Origin: Bacteroidales bacterium
Lineage (GTDB): Bacteria > Bacteroidota > Bacteroidia > Bacteroidales > SM23-62
Assembly (NCBI GenBank): GCA_016783865.1
Contig: JADHVS010000156.1
Span: 1-10,549, forward strand
DNA: 10,549 nucleotides
Direction: 5' to 3'
A program made the translations under genes and the position numbers. Below are positions 1 to 7,826 of the stretch, piece by piece. A model generated the notes under the pieces. That model did not search any database, was not told the origin of the DNA, and was given only the letters and a program-made list of their open reading frames with translations. Every line of letters begins with the position of its first letter. The stretch's first letter is position 1.

Positions 1-409
1 TTGATAGTATCGCCATATAAGATTGTAGTATTTGTCTGAGAATGTTACTCTTTCTATCCTCGATTAATTGCAATAAATTGATACTAAATAGTGTAATAAA
101 TTAGTGCAAAAAAATCCCTGACTTGTCGGGACGGATTATGAGTACGCAGTTCACCGAGGAGAAATTTCAAAAGTGTGCCATAAAGTTAACGCGCTTCTGT
201 CTATTACTGTCGTATCAATCACGGAATTGAGACCATATCAGGCATCACAAATGAGATACACCCAAAACTTGTGTACTGCATCAATAAATCAGGTAAATTA
301 CCTCCAATTCTAAATGGAAAAAGTGAACCTAAACTTTTTTACTGAAAAGTCCGAAAGATTAATAATTCATACACTGTGTGGTTTTGATAGATAACACTTA
401 CCGATCTTT
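1..409. other. Non-coding stretch downstream of hyuAB
   Basis: No convincing gene on either strand; the longest open stretches are about 30 codons with no recognisable motif. The segment is AT-rich. Apart from the terminator-like hairpin at 108-131 it shows no clear repeat, RNA gene or promoter. It lies 3' of the minus-strand hyuAB gene and may hold that gene's 3' untranslated region. Confidence 0.6.
108..131 (-). terminator. Probable intrinsic terminator, minus strand
   Basis: Read on the minus strand, TCCCGA-CAAG-TCaGGGA forms a short stem with one bulged A, followed directly by seven T residues. This is the usual layout of a rho-independent terminator. It sits about 280 nt beyond the hyuAB stop codon, so it could end that transcript. 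The distance is long and the stem short, so the assignment is moderate. Confidence 0.45.
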
Positions 410-3400
410 TCATTCCGGCGCTCCATAACCTCCGCCACCAGGAGTCTGAATAACGATCGTTTCTCCCTTTTCAACAATTCGATCTACTTTACCCCCCAAC
501 TCAATTTTGGTACCATCTTTTCGTACCAATAGATTTTTCCCTTTTTCCCCTGGTTCTCCACCCTTTATACCATAAGGCGGATATTTACGGCGTTCTGATA
601 GGATCGACACACGCATCGGATTTAGAAAACGAACCGCCCGCTCTACTCCATCACCGCCGATCCATTTGCCCGCACCACCGGTACCGTGACGGATATTAAA
701 ACGATCTATAAATATCTCAGGGAAACGGTACTCCAGCACCTCCGGATCGGTGATTCTGGTATTAGTCATGTGTACCTGCACGGCTGAGGCTCCCGGTTGA
801 CCCTCAACGGCGCCCGATCCGCCAGCCACGGTTTCATAGTATTGCTGGCCTTCTCCATCATCGCGACCAAACAGAAAATTATTCATTGTCCCCTGAGAGG
901 CGGCAGCAACCTCTAACGCGCCATACAATACGTCGACAACCCGCTGGGAGGTCTCTACGTTTCCACCCACCACAGCAGCCCGGGGTGATGGATTCAGCAG
1001 ACACCCCTTTGGAATATGGATTTTCACCGGTTTTAGACAACCGGCATTTAGGGGGATGTCACGGTCAATCAGGGTTCGTAAAACATATAACACAGCCGCT
1101 TTAGTGACTGCCGCAGGAGCATTCAAATTTCCCTCTGTCTCCGCGCTGGTGCCGCTGAAATCAATAAACATTCGGTGCGAAGCGGGTGGATTCTCACCCG
1201 GCTCTATCCGGATGGAAACGGCAATGCGGGATCCATCGTCCAAATAATCTTCAAATTGTCTTTCAAAAACAGGTTGCTCTTTCAGAAAATTTCCCAGCGC
1301 CTCAGTCATAGCTTCCGTGGCATTGGTTTGAATATATTGCATGTAAGCTGACACAACCGGTAGCGTGTACTGCCGCACTAACCGCTTCAATTCCTGGATA
1401 CCTTTATTATTGGCTGCTACTTGCGCGCGTAAATCTGAAAGCCTCTCTCTCACGTTACGCGCGGGGTAGGTTGCGTCCAATAAAAGTTGGCGTACTTCAC
1501 GCTCACGAAGTTGGTTTTCGGACACCAATAGAAAATTATCAATTACCACACCCTCTTCTTCCACAGTGGTTCCAAAAGGTGGCATGGAACCGGGAGTTAT
1601 CCCCCCAATATCAGCATGGTGACCACGGGAGGCGACAAAAAACACCAACTCCCCTGAGGGGGTGTAGACTGGAGATACAACCGATACATCCGGAAGATGG
1701 GAACCGCCATGGTGGGGGTTGTTTGTTACATACACATCGCCCGGATTCATTTTGCCCGTATTTTGCTCCTTTATGTACTTTACTGATTCTCCCATGGCTC
1801 CGAGATGCACCGGAATATGAGGTGCATTGGCTACTAGATTGCCATCCCGATCAAAAATCGCACAGGAAAAATCCAGACGTTCTTTCATATTTACCGAGTG
1901 CGCCGTATTGGCTAACGTGTACCCCATCTGTTCAGCAATACTCATAAATAGATGGTTAAAAACCTCCAACATCACCGGGTCTCGCAAACGGCTAACTTCT
2001 ATCTTCCTGCTTGTGATAGTTTCAAGAACAACGTGACCATACGTATTGATTGTGGCTTTAAAATCCGGTTCTATCACAATGGTCGAATAGTCATCCACAA
2101 TAATGGCCGGTCCAGCCACCGAATTCCCCGGCTTTAGGTCCTTACGCCGAAACACCGGTGCTGCGTGTAGTTTTCCATTGAAATAAACACTCTGAAATTT
2201 CAATATCCCCTTATCGTCCGGCAGTTCTGCCGTCAATGGGACCGGCAGTTCTTTTAAAACCTGACCCGGAACAGCGGCTTCAATCCGCAAATTAACTGCT
2301 TCGACTTGATCTTGGGGGGGATAAAATCCGAACCGATGTTGATACCGCTGATGAAAATTATGGATTACCTGCTCGTAAGAATAGATATCCGGATCGGTGC
2401 CAATCGGTATTGTAAGATAGGTGTCACTGCCAAGTGGTCGCAGGTCAATAAAACCCTGAAGACGCACTTGCTTCCGATCAAGATCTTTGCCAAGCCTGAG
2501 TATTACAGAATTTCCGAGCTGTCCGAACTGATTTAGGAGGTTGGCATGTATTTCTTCGGTATAAACAGTCATTAGAGCAACTGCATCGCGCTCTACACGC
2601 TTAGAGACGGCAATGCCGTAAGCAGATAACACGCCCGCAAGGGGGTGAATCACAATTCTTTTAATTCCCAAGGTGCGGGCGATATCACCGGCGTGTTGGG
2701 GAGCGGCACCGCCAAAACAGATTAGTGTGTGCCGACGTAAATCGTAACCGCGGGCGATCGAGATCTTCTTTATCGCCCGACCCATAATCTCATTTGCCAC
2801 CCGAATGAATCCTTCGGCGACTTCTTCCGGAATATAATGTAATCCCAACCGCTGGTTAATCTCCTGCGTCAGTTGAGCAAACTTTTGTTCTGTTACAATT
2901 GCGTCTAACGGTTGATCATTATTGGGGCCAAAAGTAGAGGGCATATACTCCGGCAGTATTCTACCCAAGAGAAGGTTTGCATCTGTGACTGTCAGTGGTC
3001 CACCGCACCCGTAACACGCGGGGCCAGGATCGGCCCCCGCGGACTCCGGGCCGACATTGAATTTTTGTCCATCAAACCACAGGATGGAACCGCCGCCAGC
3101 GGCTACTGTTTCCACATCCAACTGATCAGTCTGATATTTAATTCCTCCGGTCACCGTTTCAAAAACCCGGGCAAATTCCCCACCAAAACGTGATACATCA
3201 GTGGATGTACCACCCATGTCAAACCCAACGACTTCCGTAAGACCAAGCGTGCGTGTAATGGTTGCATAGCCGATCACTCCTCCTGCCGGTCCGGAAAGAA
3301 TCATGTCCTTGGCCCGTAAATTGTCGGTGGACACCAATCCGCCGGAACTTTTCATGAAATCCACAGGAACGCCCTTTACTTCCCTTTGAACGCTGTCTAC

Positions 3401-4084
3401 GTAATGCTGGAGGCTGGGAGCTAAGTAGGCATCTACTAGGGTCGTTTGTCCTCGGCCCACAATCTTGATTAGCGGCATTATACGATGAGAAATTGACACC
3501 TGCTTAAAGCCGACCTTAAAAGCTAATTCAGCCACTGTTTCCTCATGAACGGGGTTCTTCCAGGCATGCATGAGTACAATCGCAACGGCTTGAAAGCCCT
3601 GTTTACGAGTGGTTTCAAGATCTACCCTAACCTTATCGATATTAAGTGGAATTTCTATCTTACCTTCAGCCGTAATCCGCTCTTCGATATCTTTTACCTG
3701 TTTATAAAGGATTTCCGGTTTTCTGATTGCCAGGCTGAAAATGTCCGGCCGGGTCTGATCGCCTATTTCCAACAAATCTTCAAAGCCGGCGGTAATGAAA
3801 AGAGCCGTTGGGGTACCTCGTCGCTCTAAAAGGGCATTGGTTGCTACTGTCGTACCCATCCGGATATTGGCAACAGTAGCGGACGAAATCACATCAGAAT
3901 TGCCACCATCCCGCAATATTCGCCGAATCCCCTCGATGGACGCATCCTGGTAGTCCGAGGATTCTGAAAGGAGTTTGGTTATGTGCGCTTTTCCATCGGG
4001 GGCAATGCCGATCACATCGGTAAACGTCCCGCCGCGATCAACGGCAAAATGCCATTTCTCAGTTTTACCATGAGAATGATTCAT
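410..4084 (-). CDS. HyuA-HyuB fusion: ATP-dependent 5-oxoprolinase / hydantoinase-type enzyme
   Basis: The 1224-residue protein joins a HyuA half (about 1-690) to a HyuB half (about 701-1224), the fused architecture and length usual for 5-oxoprolinase. In the HyuA half, DRGGTFTDV (16-24) and DMGGTSTDVSR (289-299) are the two nucleotide-phosphate motifs of the ASKHA-type fold. GPESAGADPGPACYG (345-359) and FGGAAPQHA (457-465) are further family signatures. In the HyuB half, HHGGSHLPD (791-799) and SRGHHADIGG (819-828) supply the conserved His/Asp-rich motifs, followed by GGDGVER (1143-1149) and the C-terminal PGGGGYG (1215-1221). No key motif is missing. The family couples ATP hydrolysis to opening of a cyclic amide such as 5-oxoproline; hydantoin or another lactam is possible, and the substrate cannot be decided here. 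The protein is cytoplasmic, with no signal peptide. The ATG at 4084 has no Shine-Dalgarno sequence and lies a few bases from a probable IS256-family end, so the leader seems IS-derived. Confidence 0.93.
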   Translation of the reverse strand: MNHSHGKTEKWHFAVDRGGTFTDVIGIAPDGKAHITKLLSESSDYQDASIEGIRRILRDGGNSDVISSATVANIRMGTTVATNALLERRGTPTALFITAGFEDLLEIGDQTRPDIFSLAIRKPEILYKQVKDIEERITAEGKIEIPLNIDKVRVDLETTRKQGFQAVAIVLMHAWKNPVHEETVAELAFKVGFKQVSISHRIMPLIKIVGRGQTTLVDAYLAPSLQHYVDSVQREVKGVPVDFMKSSGGLVSTDNLRAKDMILSGPAGGVIGYATITRTLGLTEVVGFDMGGTSTDVSRFGGEFARVFETVTGGIKYQTDQLDVETVAAGGGSILWFDGQKFNVGPESAGADPGPACYGCGGPLTVTDANLLLGRILPEYMPSTFGPNNDQPLDAIVTEQKFAQLTQEINQRLGLHYIPEEVAEGFIRVANEIMGRAIKKISIARGYDLRRHTLICFGGAAPQHAGDIARTLGIKRIVIHPLAGVLSAYGIAVSKRVERDAVALMTVYTEEIHANLLNQFGQLGNSVILRLGKDLDRKQVRLQGFIDLRPLGSDTYLTIPIGTDPDIYSYEQVIHNFHQRYQHRFGFYPPQDQVEAVNLRIEAAVPGQVLKELPVPLTAELPDDKGILKFQSVYFNGKLHAAPVFRRKDLKPGNSVAGPAIIVDDYSTIVIEPDFKATINTYGHVVLETITSRKIEVSRLRDPVMLEVFNHLFMSIAEQMGYTLANTAHSVNMKERLDFSCAIFDRDGNLVANAPHIPVHLGAMGESVKYIKEQNTGKMNPGDVYVTNNPHHGGSHLPDVSVVSPVYTPSGELVFFVASRGHHADIGGITPGSMPPFGTTVEEEGVVIDNFLLVSENQLREREVRQLLLDATYPARNVRERLSDLRAQVAANNKGIQELKRLVRQYTLPVVSAYMQYIQTNATEAMTEALGNFLKEQPVFERQFEDYLDDGSRIAVSIRIEPGENPPASHRMFIDFSGTSAETEGNLNAPAAVTKAAVLYVLRTLIDRDIPLNAGCLKPVKIHIPKGCLLNPSPRAAVVGGNVETSQRVVDVLYGALEVAAASQGTMNNFLFGRDDGEGQQYYETVAGGSGAVEGQPGASAVQVHMTNTRITDPEVLEYRFPEIFIDRFNIRHGTGGAGKWIGGDGVERAVRFLNPMRVSILSERRKYPPYGIKGGEPGEKGKNLLVRKDGTKIELGGKVDRIVEKGETIVIQTPGGGGYGAPE

Positions 4085-4090
4085 ATGTAG

Positions 4091-4308
4091 GTGGGTACAG
4101 AATTTTGTGTAAATGGCATTTTCATTTCAGTCTAAATGAGCCATTCTTTCTTCAAACAGGATTGAAAAATGGTTCATAGCCTCTTTCCAGTTTTGAATGG
4201 GCATGGTCCACTTTTTAATGACATTTTTAATGCTAAATATAACATCTTGAATACAGCCTCATCATTGGGAAAGGAACCGCGGTTTTTAGTCACCTTCCGT
4301 AGTGACAT
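4091..4308 (-). mobile_element. IS256-family insertion sequence remnant (right end)
   Basis: A decayed 3' end of an IS256-family element. It holds the transposase C-terminal codons (4127-4308) and, just beyond their stop, a terminal-repeat-like sequence at 4091-4117 that on the plus strand contains ACAGAATTTTGTGTAAA. That resembles the TGTGTAAA-containing ends of IS256-family elements (from memory of the family). The matching other end was not found; TTTGACCCGCCCACC near 4424-4438 shares only a CCCACC edge with it. No target-site duplication is visible. The outer boundary lies within about 10 bases of the hyuAB start codon. Confidence 0.6.
4127..4308 (-). pseudogene. IS256/Mutator-family transposase, C-terminal fragment with frameshift
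   Basis: Translation on the minus strand begins MSLRKVTKNRGSFPNDEAVF and continues KMLYLALK. After a one-base frame change it goes on as NVIKKWTMPIQNW and ends FSILFEERMAHLD then TGA. The strings RKVTKNRGSFPNDEA and KKWTMPIxNW are hallmarks of the C-terminus of IS256 transposases. The frame break maps to a run of five T on the plus strand at 4224-4228, where six would restore the frame. Only about 60 of roughly 400 residues remain, and the DDE catalytic region is absent, so this is a dead relic. Upstream of the Met codon the similarity stops, with an in-frame stop nearby. Confidence 0.8.
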
Positions 4309-4415
4309 GCTTTTTGCTCAATCTAATAATTCTAGCCGCTCCATTTGGAAGTCTTATTGAACTAATAAAAATTAATCTTACTATTGCTTAATTGCTAATC
4401 TATATGCAAGAATCG

Positions 4416-4566
4416 CTAATAGTATTTGACCCGCCCACCTTGTTTGGACTTTAAGGTAGTCTCAATAACCATCGTTTTTGACACACCATTTTCCCAATTG
4501 AAATGCAATAGGCGTTTTTGGGAATCACGCGCTGGGGATTATCAAAATAACATGCTGGTATTCTCC
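4416..4566. repeat. Degenerate dispersed repeat, copy A
   Basis: This stretch aligns in the same orientation with 8590-8706. The clearest block is 4496-4523 against 8644-8671: 28 positions with about 22 identities, including an identical CGTTTTTGGGA. A shared GGTATTCTCC lies further on (4557-4566 and 8697-8706). Outside these blocks, shorter matches in the same order (AATAGT, then GCCCAC/GGCCAC, then the TTTTTGAC region) extend the similarity. Copy A carries about 35 extra bases around 4441-4477 that B lacks. It looks like an old interspersed intergenic repeat, not a gene. The alignment was made by eye. Confidence 0.5.
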
Positions 4567-4626
4567 TGTTTTTAACAAACAAACTTCCGAATATGGAAGT
4601 TCTGAATGCCAGCATGTTATTTTGGT
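4541..4626. repeat. Long imperfect palindrome with inner hairpin
   Basis: Arms at 4541-4563 and 4604-4626 are 23 bases each and complementary at all positions except two T/G wobble positions. The 40-base centre holds a second perfect hairpin, AACTTCC (4582-4588) with GGAAGTT (4595-4601), loop GAATAT. On the minus strand it lies downstream of the amide hydrolase and is followed by TTTTGATAA, so it could also stop transcription. Its right edge coincides with the point where the kinase-like fragment loses similarity, which suggests an inserted palindromic element. Confidence 0.75.
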
Positions 4627-4752
4627 GCGAATGAAATAATTAGTCTGTACTGTACCTTGCTGAATTGCTTCCGAACTATTATAGGCTCCAAGGTCATACC
4701 TAGAGAGAATATCAACAAAATCATTGTTATGGAATAGCGTTTTTACAGCCAT
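4621..4752 (-). pseudogene. N-terminal fragment of a homoserine-kinase-type / APH-fold kinase
   Basis: Starting at the ATG at 4752, 44 codons read MAVKT..., with DFVDILSRYDLG and then GTVQTNYFIRTK. The order MAVxT, xxYDLG and GxxQTNYxIxT matches the N-terminus and glycine-loop strand of type II homoserine kinases and relatives of the aminoglycoside-phosphotransferase fold (recognised from memory). Similarity ends at the edge of the palindrome (4626); the frame then runs through the palindrome to a stop at 4525-4527. A full member is about 300 residues, so the catalytic HxD region is absent. The ATG lies 7 nt after the stop of the amide hydrolase gene, so this was probably the last gene of that operon before truncation. 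No Shine-Dalgarno sequence is visible, and translational coupling to the preceding stop is possible. Confidence 0.5.
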
Positions 4753-4759
4753 ATTATCA

Positions 4760-6013
4760 TTATATGGTTTTAAAATTCTGAGTAATACTCTCGCAAACAA
4801 TACCTGGTTCAACCTCAGTGCTGATTTTCCAGTAGTATTGCTGATCGGGCTCAAGGCTATAAATTAATTGCGTATACTCCTTATCAGACGGTTCGTACGG
4901 TGAAATAATTCCCTCGATACTACAAGCCACTAACCAGGTATATAATACAATGATTAGTAAACTTGTCCAATTAGCCTTTTTTGTAAACCCAACAAGTAAT
5001 AAGCCTGAGAAAACAACCGCACCAAACAAAATCAGACTTTGGTTCTCTTCCTGATTGTCAATATTTATCGCAATGAATTCCTCTGAAAATGTTGAGTCCT
5101 TGGAAATTGTTAATGTGTAAGACTCAGCTTCACCATTCCAGTTGAACTCAACTTCACTTGGGTCTACCTCAATATTCTGGACAGGGTGGCGTAACCATAT
5201 TTGTTGAAACATTTCCGGTAATTTGTAATAAGCTCCACCCGCATCCATTTCCAGCTGGATATCAAAAATTAAGGATTCATCATAATTATGAAAGTTATGT
5301 ACATAAATCTTACCGTTTTTCAGATCATATATGTTGGAGTAAACAGTAGGCGGTATCCCGGACTGGTGCACAGCATCTAAAACCGACCGGAGAGAATTGA
5401 TCGAAACGGTATTTGAATTTTCCAGCAGATCGGTGGCTAAATTATAGCGGTAGCAGTTGTACCAACGGGTATTGACTGTATCCGAAAGGTAATGATTTGT
5501 CATAACCTGAAATGTATTTTGCTTATGAAGAAAAACAACATCATCATCCCCGTACTCAATTATCACCGAATTCCCCATCCGATCAGCCCACATACTGTGT
5601 CCCTGCCAGTGCGGTGTATGGTATCGGGCATATAAGGCAATTACTTCATCAACGGTGGCGCATTCCTCCAGCGCCTTTTCGCACAATTCACCTTTGACAG
5701 TTGGTTTATTATGATGGTTGTGTATATCATTTCGCTCCGGAAGTGTGGCCCCATCGTACCATAAACCCTGATCATTCATACCCCCGGCATTCTGAAATCC
5801 TTCCGGTATTTGATAACCAAAATAAACATGACCATATTTTCCTTCCGATGGTGCAATGAACAAGGCGCGGGTTTCAAGATTATCCCAGTCCTTATTGGCA
5901 GCTCCAAGTACTATATTATCTTGAGCGGCACTGAATACCGTACAGGCATGGGCTGGGATGCTTAGCAATCCAAGGAATAAGCAAATTATTAAGCTTAAAA
6001 ATGTACTTCTCAT
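4760..6013 (-). CDS. Secreted Ntn-type linear amide C-N hydrolase with split Fn3-like tail
   Basis: A 417-residue protein. A Sec signal peptide (1-23, ending IPAHA) is followed directly by Cys24 in CTVFSAA. Cleavage there would free the N-terminal nucleophile of a choloylglycine-hydrolase/penicillin-acylase-like Ntn hydrolase. Supporting motifs are NKDW (40-43), GGMNDQGLWYDG (77-88), MTNHYL (171-176) and YSNIYDLKNGKIYVHNFHNY (225-244). The position that holds Arg in classical bile-salt hydrolases is Ala39; I believe this is common in this secreted subfamily. Residues about 276-417 look like an Fn3 domain (FNWNGEAESYTLTISKDSTF ... SLEPDQQYYWKIS ... FKT), but two membrane helices (about 325-343 and 349-365), joined by a short KK loop, sit between its strands. 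Expected place is the periplasmic face of the inner membrane. The substrate is unknown. GGAG lies about 6 nt before the ATG, and the gene starts 14 nt after the outer-membrane protein gene. Confidence 0.82.
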   Translation of the reverse strand: MRSTFLSLIICLFLGLLSIPAHACTVFSAAQDNIVLGAANKDWDNLETRALFIAPSEGKYGHVYFGYQIPEGFQNAGGMNDQGLWYDGATLPERNDIHNHHNKPTVKGELCEKALEECATVDEVIALYARYHTPHWQGHSMWADRMGNSVIIEYGDDDVVFLHKQNTFQVMTNHYLSDTVNTRWYNCYRYNLATDLLENSNTVSINSLRSVLDAVHQSGIPPTVYSNIYDLKNGKIYVHNFHNYDESLIFDIQLEMDAGGAYYKLPEMFQQIWLRHPVQNIEVDPSEVEFNWNGEAESYTLTISKDSTFSEEFIAINIDNQEENQSLILFGAVVFSGLLLVGFTKKANWTSLLIIVLYTWLVACSIEGIISPYEPSDKEYTQLIYSLEPDQQYYWKISTEVEPGIVCESITQNFKTI

Positions 6014-6027
6014 TTTTGACTCCAGCC

Positions 6028-6606
6028 TTAGAAAGAAAAACCCGCTAATACTGAGACCGATTGATTTTTCAACACATTCTTCTCATCACTCAAATCAAAA
6101 TCGATCAGACTACGGTTGAAACGCAAATCCAACGAAAGCTTCCAGTATTCTATACCAGCCCCAAATATCAACCCACAGTCAACTTTACGAACATTCTCAA
6201 CAATACCGACAAAGTTTAAGGATACAATTTTATTACTGATTGCCGGGCCACAATAAATAATTGGATTTAATTTATTATGCGGTTTTAGTGTGATCTGAGC
6301 CAGTACCGGTATTTCGAGGTAAACGAAAATATTATACAGGTTAATATCTCCGACCGTATTGATTATACAGCCTTTAGTCGCCAGCAATAATTCCTGTTTC
6401 AGGGAAAATCGCTCATTAAAACGATAGCTGTAATAACCGCCTATACTGAAACCAGGTATTCCAAAGACTGTTTTACCAGGTAGGTTATTTCCAGATATTG
6501 TTGAGTGATTATAGCCGATTTTTATTCCGGTATTGTGGAAATCACCAGCTTTCAGATTTACTGTTAAAATTGATACAATTAGAAATACTAGAATATGTGC
6601 TCTCAT
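6028..6606 (-). CDS. PorT-like outer-membrane beta-barrel protein
   Basis: A 192-residue protein with a signal peptide (1-20, ending NLKA). The mature part is made of alternating beta-strands with aromatic girdle residues, beginning TGIKIGYNHSTISG and including GGYYSYRFNERFSLKQELL (56-74), which is typical of the PorT / OMP_b-brl_2 group. The chain ends VSVLAGFSF; a terminal Phe is the usual barrel-assembly signal. Length suits an 8-strand barrel. The protein should lie in the outer membrane; the role of such small barrels is mostly unknown. It lies 96 nt after the alpha/beta hydrolase gene and 14 nt before the amide hydrolase gene, which suggests co-transcription with the latter. The leader has only a weak GGA, about 11 nt from the ATG. 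Confidence 0.78.
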   Translation of the reverse strand: MRAHILVFLIVSILTVNLKAGDFHNTGIKIGYNHSTISGNNLPGKTVFGIPGFSIGGYYSYRFNERFSLKQELLLATKGCIINTVGDINLYNIFVYLEIPVLAQITLKPHNKLNPIIYCGPAISNKIVSLNFVGIVENVRKVDCGLIFGAGIEYWKLSLDLRFNRSLIDFDLSDEKNVLKNQSVSVLAGFSF

Positions 6607-6702
6607 TATATATGTGTTCCATCTGAAGTGAAAAAGTTGTCCAATAATACCATTTATTTGCTACTCATCTATTTTTACACAATCTATTACAATATCCGAA
6701 TA

Positions 6703-7767
6703 TTATGGTCTTATGCGTTTGTTTATCCAATAGACCAGTGTATCAAGAACAGGCGCTGCGATAGCTTCATCAATCTCATCATAGCCAAAGGGATTGTTTG
6801 GATCAGCGGTTTGGAAGAAATGATTCAATCCGTCTAACTCATCGACCAAAAAGTCGGAATTACCACCACCTTCCAAGGCCGCAATCACCGCTAGCATATT
6901 TCTGTCTGCGGGAACGTGGTAATCAAATTCAGCAAACAAAGCCAGCACCGGACATTTTATTTGATTCAGATAAATGCCTGGGTCGAATTCCAGGTTGCTT
7001 CTGAAAGCAGGTGAATTCAATCTCTTTACCGCAGCCATTATCCTGTTTTCCGGTACGGGTGGTGAAAGATTGTGGTAAAGTACTTCCAGATGTTCCATAG
7101 CAGTATTGTGGTCATAGGTCTTCAATATTTTAAATACCTGCTGTTGTATTTCAGTCCGGTCACTGATCGCGCTTTCATTTAATCCCCGTGCTCTACCGGA
7201 CACTTGTTCGAATTGCAGTTGGTATTCTTCTCCGTTCAAACCAGGGGTGCCCAACAGGATCATAAATGAGATTGCCGGAGATTGAGCCGCCGTCTGCATA
7301 CTGACCATACCCCCTTCACTATGACCTAGCAAACCAATCTGATTGATGGATAATTCATTATCCTGGTTTAAACAATTAATTATCCTTTGAATATCTTCAG
7401 ACTTTTCAGAAATCGTGAGGTTATCAATCTCACTTGCGGATTTTCCTGCTCCTCTTTCATCATAGCGCAAAGTAGCTATTCCGTTTGTTGCAAGCTGGTT
7501 CGCAATTACCAAGAAAGGTTTATGGTTGAACACCGTATAATCGCGATCATGCTTTCCACCCCCCGGTATCAGAATTAGTAATGGATAATCATTGCCCAAG
7601 GGGATCGTGAGTGTGCCGGAAATGGTCCCTTCGTTGACAGGATACGATACATCTCTGAAAATATAGTTCTGTGATTTTTCGATCTTAGTATCAGAAGGAC
7701 GATTCAGACTGAATGTAAATCCAGCCATCAAACTTATCAGGAGTATGAATAGAACTCTGTTTATCAC
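6703..7767 (-). CDS. Secreted alpha/beta hydrolase (S33 / EstD-like esterase or peptidase)
   Basis: A 354-residue protein with an N-terminal signal sequence (1-20, hydrophobic core VLFILLISLMAGFTFS). The oxyanion loop is PGGGKHDRD (68-76). RYDERGAGKS (101-110) and the nucleophile elbow GHSEGG (148-153, Ser150) follow. Asp282 in FAEFDYHVP and His316 in LDGLNHFF complete a full catalytic triad, so the enzyme should be active. This pattern is that of Hydrolase_4 / serine aminopeptidase S33-like esterases acting on small esters or peptides; the substrate cannot be told. The start is GTG at 7767, chosen because GGGGGA lies about 6 nt upstream; an ATG slightly further up reads into a stop within a few codons. 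It follows the membrane-protein gene by 59 nt on the same strand. Confidence 0.85.
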   Translation of the reverse strand: MINRVLFILLISLMAGFTFSLNRPSDTKIEKSQNYIFRDVSYPVNEGTISGTLTIPLGNDYPLLILIPGGGKHDRDYTVFNHKPFLVIANQLATNGIATLRYDERGAGKSASEIDNLTISEKSEDIQRIINCLNQDNELSINQIGLLGHSEGGMVSMQTAAQSPAISFMILLGTPGLNGEEYQLQFEQVSGRARGLNESAISDRTEIQQQVFKILKTYDHNTAMEHLEVLYHNLSPPVPENRIMAAVKRLNSPAFRSNLEFDPGIYLNQIKCPVLALFAEFDYHVPADRNMLAVIAALEGGGNSDFLVDELDGLNHFFQTADPNNPFGYDEIDEAIAAPVLDTLVYWINKRIRP

Positions 7768-7826
7768 CAGTATTCCCCCATTTTTTTAGCTTAGCCTAAT
7801 AACTTTCCACTACTAATAAATGTATA

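Noticed and set aside
1471..1947. 158-codon plus-strand frame inside hyuAB
   Set aside because: Shadow of the strongly conserved HyuB coding sequence on the minus strand, with no family features of its own.
4169..4360. 63-codon plus-strand frame
   Set aside because: It is antisense to the IS256 transposase remnant, whose minus-strand reading gives a clear family match.
4453..4614. Short minus-strand frame through the palindrome and repeat A (MLAFRTSIFGSLF...)
   Set aside because: It follows the palindrome and dispersed repeat exactly and has no recognisable protein motif; more likely repeat DNA than a gene.
4525..4854. 109-codon minus-strand frame overlapping the end of the amide hydrolase
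   Set aside because: The first 34 codons lie in another frame of the hydrolase gene and the last 32 or so cross the palindrome. Only the 44 codons from 4752 resemble a protein family, so only those are kept, as a gene fragment.
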